Source: CAYFUR01 sp964346275 (GTDB taxonomy: Bacteria; Sumerlaeota; Sumerlaeia; SLMS01). From it: a stretch of 44,598 nucleotides of DNA. The stretch lies in contig CAYFUR010000018.1 in assembly GCA_964346275.1 (NCBI GenBank), forward strand, positions 1-44,598. Reading direction: 5' to 3'. Made by a program: the position numbers and the translations under genes. Positions 14,687 through 23,208 of this stretch are shown here, piece after piece; the stretch's first letter is position 1, and each line of letters starts with the position of its first letter. The notes under the pieces are model-generated. The model worked only from the letters and a program-made list of their open reading frames with translations, was not told the origin of the DNA and ran no database searches.

Positions 14687-16071
14687 GTATTGGCCTTCCC
14701 GCTGAGGCTTTTATCAGCCAGCTTTTCTTCAATCGCTTCGATCAGCTTTTTTTGGTCCGGAATGAAGGACGAGAACTTCACCTCGCCATCGATACAGATC
14801 GAAGGAATCGAGGTCGCGGCCAGTTTTGCGAACATCGCGAGTCCGGTCTTCATCTTGATTTTGTGCTCTTTAATGACAAGTGGCGCGTCCATCTTCTCCG
14901 CCGCCTTGTTCACGGCTTCCACCATATATTGGCAGGGAGCGCATGCCTCGGAGTCGAGGGTTAAAACGTCGATATAGACGTGGTCCTGATCCCCGGAATA
15001 GTCTGGCAGCTTGATTTCTTCCACGAGCGAGTGCTCGTAGTTTTCAAGGCGCTTGCGGGCCACTTCCCGCTGATACTCGTCGTGAACAAGCTCCGAGCAG
15101 AGGGCGAGGTGGCGCTCCGGTGTTCCATAGGGCAAATCGCATCCGGGAGCGAGGATAAAGCCTTCTGTGCCGCCTGCATCCAGGCATCGGAGAACATCCA
15201 CCCGCACGTCGTCTCCGGAACCGAGCAGCAGCACAGCGGTCAGCTTGAGGTTCCCCCCGAAGGATTTTCTCCCCGCCTTCGCCAGGTCGCGCAAGTTTTC
15301 CAGAGAGATATTTTCGTCCACCGAGATGTTGTCGCAACGAGTCTCGCACATCGCCTCGAGGACGCGAGTGGCATCACCACAGATGAAGAGCGAACTGAAC
15401 GCGCCTTTCTCCCGAATGAAGTCGAAGACATCGTTCACTGCGGGAGCGACAAATTCTTCGAAGTGATCGGGGGAGATCTGGCTGGTCATGGGATCCACCA
15501 CGGCAATCACATCGGCGCCGTTCTCAAGGTAAAACTCCGCAGTCTGGCGGCCAATTCTGGCGCAGTGCATCAGCAGATTCTGCACCTTATCCGGCTCATC
15601 ATACATCTCGAGAAAGATCTCGTTTCCCAGGAGATGCAGAGCCAGGGTAAACGGACCGCAGATCAGTCCATAGAGCGCCACGTCATCGCCGATTTCCTGT
15701 TTCAGCTCCTGAAGCGCCTCCTTCACGATGGGGAAGCGCCCGGCGCTCGTATCCAATGCCGGAAGATCTTCCAAAGACCGGTCACTCAGTGGATGGCTGG
15801 TCACCGAAGGAGGAACCTCATCGGCCCACTTCAGATCGCACCCCAGAACTTCAGCTTCGAGCTGGAGGTCGAACACAACGGGGAGGCCATCCGGCTTGTA
15901 TAGATCGGCCGCTCTCCTTTGCGCCTCGATAATGAGCTTGCTGGACTTGAGGTAATCCTCCGCCCTGGCGTTCACAAGCTTTGCCCCGTGGACGCCAACA
16001 AACGGCACCCAGCATGCCCGGCTGGTCTTCTCACCAGCGAGCGCTTTCAGCAGCATTTCTTTTCCCGTCAT
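14683..16071 (-). CDS. UroD-family methyltransferase fused to a C-terminal thioredoxin-like domain
   Basis: 462 residues. Residues ~1-345 are a uroporphyrinogen-decarboxylase-fold methyltransferase related to MtaA/MtbA/CmuA, which move methyl groups between corrinoid proteins and thiols or folates. The family zinc motif is His-x-Cys ... Cys; here Phe229-Ile-Cys231 (SLFICGD) and Cys311 (APGCDLP) keep both Cys but not the His. Residues ~364-455 form a thioredoxin-like domain with CAPC (Cys377, Cys380) and a cis-Pro in TSIPSI. Start ATG 16071 gives the family N-terminus MTGKEMLLKALAGE; 31 further in-frame codons upstream look non-coding. It is coupled to the CobW-type gene by ATGA. It could be the second methyltransferase of this locus or act on a different substrate; the fusion suggests a thiol or disulfide step. 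Confidence 0.88.
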   Translation of the reverse strand: MTGKEMLLKALAGEKTSRACWVPFVGVHGAKLVNARAEDYLKSSKLIIEAQRRAADLYKPDGLPVVFDLQLEAEVLGCDLKWADEVPPSVTSHPLSDRSLEDLPALDTSAGRFPIVKEALQELKQEIGDDVALYGLICGPFTLALHLLGNEIFLEMYDEPDKVQNLLMHCARIGRQTAEFYLENGADVIAVVDPMTSQISPDHFEEFVAPAVNDVFDFIREKGAFSSLFICGDATRVLEAMCETRCDNISVDENISLENLRDLAKAGRKSFGGNLKLTAVLLLGSGDDVRVDVLRCLDAGGTEGFILAPGCDLPYGTPERHLALCSELVHDEYQREVARKRLENYEHSLVEEIKLPDYSGDQDHVYIDVLTLDSEACAPCQYMVEAVNKAAEKMDAPLVIKEHKIKMKTGLAMFAKLAATSIPSICIDGEVKFSSFIPDQKKLIEAIEEKLADKSLSGKANT

Positions 16072-16129
16072 CCGAATTTCCCAAAAATCAAATTTCGTTT
16101 CCCTCCAATTGAAACAGACAAGTGTCCAC

Positions 16130-16147
16130 CGATTCGAAGCCGAATCG
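16130..16147. promoter_or_regulatory. Inverted repeat between methyltransferase fusion and dinB
   Basis: CGATTCG, four bases, CGAATCG: a perfect 7-bp inverted repeat in the 232-nt divergent region, 59-76 nt upstream of the methyltransferase start. Its position suits an operator or 5'-leader hairpin. It does not resemble the cre-like sites elsewhere in the window, and no LexA-like box was recognised near dinB. Confidence 0.3.
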
Positions 16148-16303
16148 TCAAGCAATTCCTCCAACCAGCAAAAAGCGGCTTCCGTTGGCGGAGAGGGAGA
16201 AGATTCTATTTACCAGCGGCCTTTGCCGAGGCATATCCTGACGAGAGTGCCCGGTCTTCAAGGAACTCACTTCGACTGCCTCTCCGCCAAGAGCCCTCTG
16301 CCC

Positions 16304-17491
16304 ATGCGATCTATCCTCCACATCGATATGGACTGCTTTTATGTTTCCGTCGAGCGCCTCCTGGACCCCTCCCTGGAGGGAAAGGCGATTGCCGTGGGTG
16401 GAGCCGCGGATGGACGCGGGGTCGTCGCCTCCGCAAGCTATGAAGCGCGCGAGTATGGTGTGAAGTCTGCCATGCCAATGGCCCGGGCAGTCAGCCTGTG
16501 TCCTCATCTGACCGTTGTCTCTGGAAAATACTCCCGCTATTCGGACTATTCGCGGCATATCGAGAAGATCCTTCTCGATTTCACTCCCCTCGTACAGATG
16601 GCAAGCCAGGACGAGGCCTATCTGGACCTTACGGGGACAGAGCGGCTCTGGGGTCCGGCACTTCAGGCGGCCCAGTCCATTCGCGAGCGCATCCTGGCGG
16701 AAACCGAGCTTCCCTGCTCTCTTGGGGCCAGCAGTAAGAAACTCGTTTCGAAAATCGCAAGTGGCCTCTGCAAGCCTCGCGGGCTGCTTTATGTGCCCGA
16801 TGGCAGCGAAGAGCATTTTCTCGCCCCCTTGCCTGTGAAACGCATGCCAGGCGTCGGGCCCAAGACCCAGCAACGGCTGAAAGAGCATGGAATCGAATAC
16901 CTGGGGCAACTCGCCGAGCTTCCCGACGGCCAGCTTGAAGCTCTCTTCGGTTCCAACGGCACTGACCTGGCCGCTCGAGCGCGGGGGGAGTTCGATTCGC
17001 CGGTCATCGTCGATGAACCGGCGAAATCGATCAGCGGAGAAGAAACCTTCGGAGAAGATTTGACAGACTTCTCTCTGATGGCCGGCGTTCTGAGCAATCT
17101 GTGCGAAAAAGTGGCTTACCGAGTCCGGAAGGCCGCGTGCCGCTCTGCCACAGTGACCCTCAAATACCGTTACTCGGACTTTGAAACGCATACTGCCGCA
17201 AAGACACTCCCTGCTCCAACGGACGACGAAGCGGATCTGCTCGAAGCAGCACGGGAACTCTTGGCCAAACGCTGGCAGCAGGGTCGGCCGGTGCGATTGC
17301 TTGGGGTGGCGGCGGGCAACCTGATCTATAATCGGCACCAGATGGATTTCCTCGAATCCGACACGGAGGAGCGAAAGAAACGCCTCCACGAGGCGATCGA
17401 TCGGGCCCGGCTGAAGCATGGTTACGGGATCATGCGGAGAGCGAGCAGCAGCGGGCCGGCGGAAGAGAAAAACGAGCGGCAGTGGGGCTGA
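16304..17491 (+). CDS. dinB: DNA polymerase IV (Y-family, DinB)
   Basis: 395 residues, a normal Pol IV length. The palm has the metal-binding IDMDCFY at residues 6-12 and SQDEAYLDLT near residue 105, fingers with ASYEAREYGVKSAMP, thumb with the helix-hairpin-helix MPGVGPKTQQRL, and a C-terminal little-finger domain (~240-370). It performs translesion synthesis and lacks proofreading. Start ATG 16304 matches the family N-terminus (MRSILHIDMDCFY); codons upstream in frame are not family-like. It diverges from the methyltransferase gene. No beta-clamp-binding tail could be called with certainty. Together with the PolB2 gene at the left end, this is the second non-replicative polymerase in the window, but the two are 13 kb apart. 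Confidence 0.95.
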   Translation: MRSILHIDMDCFYVSVERLLDPSLEGKAIAVGGAADGRGVVASASYEAREYGVKSAMPMARAVSLCPHLTVVSGKYSRYSDYSRHIEKILLDFTPLVQMASQDEAYLDLTGTERLWGPALQAAQSIRERILAETELPCSLGASSKKLVSKIASGLCKPRGLLYVPDGSEEHFLAPLPVKRMPGVGPKTQQRLKEHGIEYLGQLAELPDGQLEALFGSNGTDLAARARGEFDSPVIVDEPAKSISGEETFGEDLTDFSLMAGVLSNLCEKVAYRVRKAACRSATVTLKYRYSDFETHTAAKTLPAPTDDEADLLEAARELLAKRWQQGRPVRLLGVAAGNLIYNRHQMDFLESDTEERKKRLHEAIDRARLKHGYGIMRRASSSGPAEEKNERQWG

Positions 17492-17636
17492 TTTCATTGT
17501 ATTTAAATTCTTATTACCCGGTTTGTCCGGTCTAACTTTCCCGATTCGCGGAGATGCCCCGATTTTTGCTTTCCCCCCAATCAGCTCATGTCTTCACTCA
17601 CCCCCGAAATCTTTTGAAATAACCACTTTTTAAAGC

Positions 17637-19076
17637 ATGAAATCTTATTCTAAAGTTCTCACCGTCAGCTCACTTCTTTTTCTCGTCCTCCTCCTTTTTG
17701 GCCTCTCCATCGGTCTTTCCCAGGATCAAGGCAGAGTCGATCCGGCATCCGCACCCCCCAAAGCGCCGGCAGCCGAGTCCGAGACTCCGGAAGGCGCTCC
17801 CCCGGAAAAATCGCAGGAGGGCGGTCCGCCCGAGAGGCCTCCCGCTTCGGTTGTTACAGCCAAGGTGAAGGAGGGGGCTTATTCCCGGCCGCTCCGGTTG
17901 ACCGGAAATATCGAGCCTTTTGAGCGCACCGATATCGCCGCGGAACAGCAGGGAATCGCCGCGCAGATCCATGCGGACGAAGGCGATAAAGTATCCAGTG
18001 GAACCGTGCTCATGGAGTTGCGCGAGCTTCCACTTCAGTTGGAATACCAGCGCGCCAAGGCGAATGCGGACGAAGAAGAGCAAACGCTGCGCGAGCTTGA
18101 GCGCGGAACGCGGGACGAAGATATCGCCATCGCAAAAGCGAATTGGGAAGAAGCCAGGGCAAAGGCTCGGATCAGCCGCGACGAACTGGAACGGCGTGAG
18201 GAGCTTCTGAAGGATGGAACGATCAGCCAGAGCGAGTACGATATCTATCGCTCCGAATGGGAGACGGCCCAGGCAACAGAGCAGGTCATGAAGGCGCGTT
18301 ACGAGCGCGCCTTGAATGGTCCCCGGCAAGAAGAAATCGCAGCGCAGCGTGCAAGGGTATCCTCAACAGCAGCCGAGGCGGAACTGGCGCTGGATGCTCT
18401 CGAACGATCCAAGGTCAAGGCCCCCTACGATGGCGTCATTGTCCAGCGATATTGCTCTCCAGGGTCTTACGTGAGACCGGGCGACCCGCTCTTCACCATG
18501 GAGCATCAGGATACCGTGAAAGTCACCGTTCAGGTTCCCGAGACCCACCTTCGGCGCATCGAACTGGGCCAGGAAAAGAAATTCTTTTTTGATGCCTTTC
18601 CTCGCGATCAATTCGCAGGCGTCGCGGCCCAGATTATTCCCCGTGCGGATATGCGGAGCCGTTCTTTTCCGGTGAAGTTCCATATCGATAACAGCGAGGG
18701 CCTTCTCGCCTCGGGAATGCTCGGGCGCATGGTGCTGGACGTTTCCAACGAGGGAGAACGAAGCACCGTCATAGCGAAGGATGCCCTGGTGCCCCAGCTT
18801 GGCAAGATCATCGTTTATCGCGTAGACTTCCGGGATGGGAAGCCCTTTGCCGAGGCCGTCGATGTGAATACGGGACGCTTCTTCGGCGAAGCGGTGGAAG
18901 TCTTCGGCAGCCTGGAAGAAGGCCAGCAAGTCGTGGTTCGCGGTAACGAACGCCTTCAGCCCGGCCAGCCGCTCCGCCTCAATCAATTCGTGACGAATCC
19001 CCAGCTGGCCGACACGATCGACGAATCGCGCTTCTTTGAAGAAGAATTCGACAATCCGATTCAAACACGAGACTGA
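17637..19076 (+). CDS. RND efflux periplasmic adaptor (HlyD/AcrA family)
   Basis: 479 residues. An N-terminal hydrophobic segment (residues ~7-28, SSLLFLVLLLFGLSIGL) anchors or exports it and is followed by a Pro/Glu/Ala-rich linker to ~70. The lipoyl-like barrel-sandwich halves lie around residues 80-135 (GNIEPFERTDIAAEQQG) and 250-290 (KVKAPYDGVIVQRYCSPGSYV), separated by a long alpha-helical hairpin rich in Glu/Arg/Ala. A beta-barrel and membrane-proximal domain follow. It bridges the inner-membrane RND pump encoded 11 nt downstream to an outer-membrane channel, which is not encoded here. No lipobox Cys is visible after the hydrophobic segment. Substrate is unknown. Confidence 0.92.
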   Translation: MKSYSKVLTVSSLLFLVLLLFGLSIGLSQDQGRVDPASAPPKAPAAESETPEGAPPEKSQEGGPPERPPASVVTAKVKEGAYSRPLRLTGNIEPFERTDIAAEQQGIAAQIHADEGDKVSSGTVLMELRELPLQLEYQRAKANADEEEQTLRELERGTRDEDIAIAKANWEEARAKARISRDELERREELLKDGTISQSEYDIYRSEWETAQATEQVMKARYERALNGPRQEEIAAQRARVSSTAAEAELALDALERSKVKAPYDGVIVQRYCSPGSYVRPGDPLFTMEHQDTVKVTVQVPETHLRRIELGQEKKFFFDAFPRDQFAGVAAQIIPRADMRSRSFPVKFHIDNSEGLLASGMLGRMVLDVSNEGERSTVIAKDALVPQLGKIIVYRVDFRDGKPFAEAVDVNTGRFFGEAVEVFGSLEEGQQVVVRGNERLQPGQPLRLNQFVTNPQLADTIDESRFFEEEFDNPIQTRD

Positions 19077-19087
19077 ATGTATAAAGA

Positions 19088-22000
19088 ATGATCAAGTATT
19101 TCATCCATAATGGAATTGCCGTCACGGTCCTGGCGCTCGCAATCCTTCTATTCGGGGTGCTCTCGCTGGTCACTATGCCGATCCAGCTGACGCCAGACGT
19201 TCAGACTCCCGCGATCACCGTTCAAACATTCTATCCCGGCGCGACCCCCCAAGATGTCGAGCAGGATATTATTGTCCGCCAGGAAGAGTTCCTGCGCGGC
19301 GTGAACGGCCTTCAGAAGATGACGAGCACGGCGTCGCTCGGGCAGGGCGAAATCATTCTCGAGTTTCCCGTGGGCTTTGAACTCAGCGAGGCCCTGGTTC
19401 GCGTCAGCAACGCCCTGCAACAGGTTCCCTCTTATCCTGAGAACGTGGACGAGCCGAGCCTCTCCACGTCGAGCGCCAGCGATCAGCCGGTTGCGTGGTT
19501 CAGTATTCGAGCTGTGCCTGGCCGGGAATTCGAGGTCGATCCCAGGGATCATTTCGACTTCGCCGAAGACCAGGTCAAAGTGGAATTTGAACGGATCGAG
19601 GGCGTGGCCTCGGTGCAGGGCGTCTTTGGCGGTTCGTCGAAGCAAATGCAGATTTACCTGGATCCGTATAAACTCTCGGAACGCGGCATTTCCATTTTTG
19701 ATGTGCGCAATGCGATCCGAAACACCAATCGCGACGTTCCCGGCGGCGACCTGGAAGAGGGCAAGCGGCGCTATACGGTGCGCACCGTCGGCCGATATGA
19801 GAATGCCGATGACGCGGAAGAGACGATCATCAAGGTCGTCAACGAGTCCCCTGTGTATATCCGCGATGTCGGTTACGCGCGCCTGGGGACGGCGGAGCAG
19901 CGCTCCGTGATTCGACACAACGGCCGTCCCGCGCTCGCCATGGGCGTGCGGCACCAGCCGGGCACCAACCTCCTGAAAGTCATGGATCGGGTGAAGGCGA
20001 AAGCGCGGGAGTTAAACGAGGGAGCCCTCAAGAATCGCGGCCTGTTTCTGACCCAGGTTACCGACGACACCGCCTACGTCATCGATTCCGTGGCCATGGT
20101 GCAAAACAACCTGCTGATCGGCGGTGTGCTCTCCGTCTTCATCCTGCTTCTCTTTTTGCGACACATCCGCTCGACTTTTATTATCGCCGTGGCGGTGCCT
20201 CTCTCGATCATGGGCAGCGTTTTCGCCGTCGATCTGGCAGGGCGAACCATTAATGTGATCATGCTCGCCGGCCTGGCGTTCTCGATCGGCGCCGTGCTCG
20301 ATAACTCAATCGTTGTTCTCGAGAACATTTTCCGCCATCGCCAGATGGGCAAAGAGCCCGGCCTTGCCGCTTACGATGGAATTTCGGAAGTCTGGACAGC
20401 GATCTTTTCCTCCGTCGTCACCAATGTCGTGGTGTTCGTTCCAATCATTAACCTGCAAATGGAAGCGGGCCAGCTCTTTCGAGACCTGGCAATCGCGATC
20501 ACGGCGACCAACGTGTTCTCCTTCATCGTGGCAGTGTTGATTATCCCGTGTCTCGCCTCAAAGCTGCTGGTGAAGATACCGGGCACGATGACTGGCGAAG
20601 CGGAATCATCAAATGGCCTGCTTCGGGGCATCGACCAGTTTGGCCGCTGGGGCTATGGCCTGATCGAAAGCACACTTTCATGGCTTATGGAGGGGAAAGT
20701 CCAGCGTCTGGGCCTTGTATTCGGCATGGGAGCGCTTGCTGCGATGCTGATTTTCATCTTCATGCCTCAAAGCGAGTATCTGCCCGAGGGGAATCAAAAC
20801 TCGGTTTTCGCGTTCATGCTTCCACCGCAGGGCTACGGCCTCGACGAGATGTCGGCGATCGGACGGGAACTCGAGAACCGCTTCCGTCCGTATGTGGAAG
20901 GGACTGTCCAGGATTACGAAGAAGGAAAGCTGGAGGGGCCGCCGATCCGGGATTTCTTTTTTGTTTCCTTCAATGGCGGCATGTTCATGTTTACGAGAGC
21001 GAAGGATCCCAGCACGGCCTCCCAGATTCCAGACCTGATGAATCGGATCATCGGCGAAGTGCCCGGAGTCATTCCCATTACGGGCCAAAGGTCGATTTTC
21101 TCGCAGGAGATCACAGGGAGCCGTGCCATCGAACTGGATGTCGTCGGAACCGATATGGTGACGGCCACGGATATTGGAGCACAGGCCTTCGGCAAGGTGA
21201 TGCAATTGGGCTGGCAAGCGCCGCGGCCCGAGCCAGGCGTCGAAGTCGGCCAGCCGGAATTAACCATTCGCCCTCGTTGGGAACGAGCCGCGGAACTGGG
21301 GATCTCAGCCCAGGCAATCGGCTACGGAGCGTGGGTTCTCGGCGATGGAGCCTATGCGGATGATTACTATCTGAAGGGTAAGAAATACGACCTCTATCTC
21401 TATTCGACGCTCGGTGCCTTCGATACGCTTTCCAATTTCGAAACACTCCGCGTCGCCAACGACCGGGGAGATGCCGTTCCCCTCTCTTCCATCGCGGATG
21501 TGAATTTCAATTTCGTTCCGGAGAAAATCCGCCGCGTGGACGAACAACGGGCGGTCACACTCAACATTGTCCCCCCCAAAGACATCTCGCTCGAGAAAGC
21601 GATCCAGGACGTGCGCACTCAAGTGGTCGGATCCCTGCAGGAGGAAGGCGCCGTGCCGCAGGGATACTCTTTGCGCATCGGCGGTTCCAGCGATAAGCTC
21701 CAGGCTATCCGGCGCGCGCTGACCGGCGACGTGATCCTCGCCATCTCTCTTGTCTATTTCGTGCTGGTGCTGATTTTCCACAATTGGGGCTATCCGCTGA
21801 TTATCCTGTTCAGCATCCCCATTGGCATGACCGGCGGTGTCCTCGGCCTCTCTTTCATGAATTTTTATCTTGGCTTGATCACGCAGAATCAAATCCAGTC
21901 GCTTGATGTTCTCACGATGCTGGGCTTTATCATCCTGCTGGGCAGTATCGTGAATAACCCGATTCTGATTGTCGAACAAACGCTGAACTTCAACCGCCAG

Positions 22001-22303
22001 GGGATGGATATCCACGACGCGATTGTCCAGGCGACCCTCTCGCGTGTGCGGCCCATGCTCATGACAACAGGGACGACAATCCTTGGCCTCTCGCCCCTTG
22101 TCTTCATACCGGGGCCCGGCACCGAGCTTTATCGCGGCCTGGGCGTGGTGATGTTCGGCGGCCTGCTGCTGGGCACGATTACCATCGTCTTCTTTATCCC
22201 CTCGGCGATGTCCCTGGTTTTCGACCTCTCCTCCTGGTTGAAAACAACGGCTTTCGGCCGTACCAGCTCAACCGCCGTACGCAAACTGCAAGAAGGCGAC
22301 TGA
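19088..22303 (+). CDS. RND-family efflux permease (AcrB/MdtB-like)
   Basis: 1071 residues, full length for an RND pump, with the duplicated six-helix plan. TM1 is at the N-terminus (GIAVTVLALAILLFGVLSL), followed by the porter-domain start PGATPQDVEQDI. The proton-relay helix TM4 carries GAVLDNSIVVLENI with Asp405; the common second Asp is Asn406, as in many MdtB-like and Bacteroidetes-type pumps. The second half repeats the pattern with NNPILIVEQ. It exports drugs or other hydrophobic compounds using proton flow, together with the adaptor just upstream. No TolC-type gene follows; the operon ends at a hairpin 32 nt downstream. Substrate class cannot be fixed; heavy-metal pumps (CusA type) are less likely because their Met-rich motifs are absent. 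Confidence 0.93.
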   Translation: MIKYFIHNGIAVTVLALAILLFGVLSLVTMPIQLTPDVQTPAITVQTFYPGATPQDVEQDIIVRQEEFLRGVNGLQKMTSTASLGQGEIILEFPVGFELSEALVRVSNALQQVPSYPENVDEPSLSTSSASDQPVAWFSIRAVPGREFEVDPRDHFDFAEDQVKVEFERIEGVASVQGVFGGSSKQMQIYLDPYKLSERGISIFDVRNAIRNTNRDVPGGDLEEGKRRYTVRTVGRYENADDAEETIIKVVNESPVYIRDVGYARLGTAEQRSVIRHNGRPALAMGVRHQPGTNLLKVMDRVKAKARELNEGALKNRGLFLTQVTDDTAYVIDSVAMVQNNLLIGGVLSVFILLLFLRHIRSTFIIAVAVPLSIMGSVFAVDLAGRTINVIMLAGLAFSIGAVLDNSIVVLENIFRHRQMGKEPGLAAYDGISEVWTAIFSSVVTNVVVFVPIINLQMEAGQLFRDLAIAITATNVFSFIVAVLIIPCLASKLLVKIPGTMTGEAESSNGLLRGIDQFGRWGYGLIESTLSWLMEGKVQRLGLVFGMGALAAMLIFIFMPQSEYLPEGNQNSVFAFMLPPQGYGLDEMSAIGRELENRFRPYVEGTVQDYEEGKLEGPPIRDFFFVSFNGGMFMFTRAKDPSTASQIPDLMNRIIGEVPGVIPITGQRSIFSQEITGSRAIELDVVGTDMVTATDIGAQAFGKVMQLGWQAPRPEPGVEVGQPELTIRPRWERAAELGISAQAIGYGAWVLGDGAYADDYYLKGKKYDLYLYSTLGAFDTLSNFETLRVANDRGDAVPLSSIADVNFNFVPEKIRRVDEQRAVTLNIVPPKDISLEKAIQDVRTQVVGSLQEEGAVPQGYSLRIGGSSDKLQAIRRALTGDVILAISLVYFVLVLIFHNWGYPLIILFSIPIGMTGGVLGLSFMNFYLGLITQNQIQSLDVLTMLGFIILLGSIVNNPILIVEQTLNFNRQGMDIHDAIVQATLSRVRPMLMTTGTTILGLSPLVFIPGPGTELYRGLGVVMFGGLLLGTITIVFFIPSAMSLVFDLSSWLKTTAFGRTSSTAVRKLQEGD

Positions 22304-22334
22304 TCCGGAAATTTCAAGGCAAGCTTGAAAAAAC

Positions 22335-22368
22335 GAATCCCCCGAAGGCCAGGCCTCCGGGGGGATTC
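22335..22368. terminator. Bidirectional terminator between RND operon and rpmE
   Basis: GAATCCCCC-GAAGGCC and GGCCTCCGGGGGGATTC form a GC-rich hairpin with a 2-nt loop and one bulge. It follows the RND permease and is flanked by TTCTT on the plus strand and by a T-run (from the upstream aaaaaa) on the minus strand, so it probably ends both the efflux operon and the rpmE transcript. Confidence 0.75.
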
Positions 22369-22403
22369 TTCATCGTCCTGAGAGCGGCCGCCGGCCGCAG
22401 CCC

Positions 22404-22658
22404 TTACTTCTTCTTGCGATAGCGGGCAAACCGCTTGTTGAACGCGTCAACGCGGCCCGTGGTATCCACAAGGCCCTGCTTGCCAGTGTAGAAGGGATGG
22501 TTGTCGCTGCAGATTTCGATGGAGACCGTGGGGACTTCCTTGCCTTCCACTTCCATTTTCGGCCCGTCGAGCTTTGTCGAGCGGGTGAGGATCTCCGTGC
22601 CCGTCGCGGGGCAGCGGTAAACCACGTAGTCGTATTCGGGATGAATGCCCTTTTTCAT
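22404..22658 (-). CDS. rpmE: 50S ribosomal protein L31
   Basis: 84 residues from ATG 22658, beginning MKKGIHPEY and containing HPFYTGKQ and GRVDAFNKRF, all hallmarks of L31. Zinc-binding L31 has four Cys; here only Cys16 (YRCPATG) and the one in EICSDNHPF remain, so half of the zinc site is gone and metal binding is doubtful. There is a ~13-residue insertion (GPKMEVEGKEVPT) and a basic tail ending RYRKKK. AAGGTGG lies about 5 nt before ATG 22658; a GTG at 22667 (adding MAK) is an alternative start. It is the last gene of a minus-strand cluster with the membrane protein and aminotransferase and is followed by the strong hairpin. Confidence 0.93.
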   Translation of the reverse strand: MKKGIHPEYDYVVYRCPATGTEILTRSTKLDGPKMEVEGKEVPTVSIEICSDNHPFYTGKQGLVDTTGRVDAFNKRFARYRKKK

Positions 22659-22682
22659 TTTTGCCACCTTTTCCAGCGGGAT

Positions 22683-22735
22683 TTATTTGCTCTTCTTGGT
22701 TTTTCCGGCAAACGGCCTGGCGCCGTGTTTTTTCA
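22683..22735 (-). CDS. C-terminal end of a gene lost in the assembly gap (uncertain)
   Basis: On the minus strand, leaving the gap, one frame reads KKHGARPFAGKTKKSK then TAA, 16 nt before the GTG of rpmE. The Lys-rich string looks like a protein tail. Another frame hits TGA at once (22735-22733). Because the gap length is only nominal, this may be the true end of the membrane protein on the other side of the gap, the end of a different small gene, or chance. Confidence 0.35.
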
Positions 22736-22835
22736 NNNNNNNNNNNNNNNNNNNNNNNNNNNNNNNNNNNNNNNNNNNNNNNNNNNNNNNNNNNNNNNNN
22801 NNNNNNNNNNNNNNNNNNNNNNNNNNNNNNNNNNN
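22736..22835. other. Assembly gap, 100 N
   Basis: Exactly 100 N, the usual placeholder for a scaffold join of unknown size. Reading frames cannot be carried across it. Confidence 0.99.
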
Positions 22836-23200
22836 TCTTTCTTCAGGCGCTGCACCTCTTTTTCCAGTCTTTCGACGCGGCGCGCCTGAAGCTCGACCAT
22901 CCGCCGAACAATGCGGAATTTCCGCACAAGGAACTCCAGGGTCAGAAAGGCCGTGATCGCCGTGCCACCGCCCCAGAGAACCCAGAGCAAGTAGACCCCT
23001 TCATTTTCCTGGGGAAGCACAAAGATCAGAGTCAGGATCAGCCCAAGAACGAAAGCGAACAGCGCGGCGAGATAGGACATCTCGCCCACTGTGGGCGCGA
23101 CAGCTCCACGCAGTTTCGCCCATTCGCGCAGGTCGCGCGCCTTCATTGTCGCATCCAGCTCGCGGACAATTTCCTTGGGATCGCGCGGTGGGCGGCTCAT
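22836..23200 (-). CDS. Two-helix membrane protein with coiled coil, broken by the gap
   Basis: About 121 residues are readable from ATG 23200 to the gap. After a polar N-terminus (MSRPPRDPKEIVRELDATMK) come two hydrophobic segments (LAALFAFVLGLILTLIFVL, about residues 44-62, and YLLWVLWGGGTAITAFLTL, about 69-87). A basic, heptad-like helix follows (RRMVELQARRVERLEKEVQRLKK) and runs into the gap. I do not recognise the family. It starts 8 nt after the aminotransferase stop, so the two are probably co-transcribed. The C-terminus is unknown; the frame that keeps the 100-N spacing ends right at the gap edge, whereas another frame gives a Lys-rich tail. Confidence 0.7.
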
Positions 23201-23208
23201 TTTCTTTC

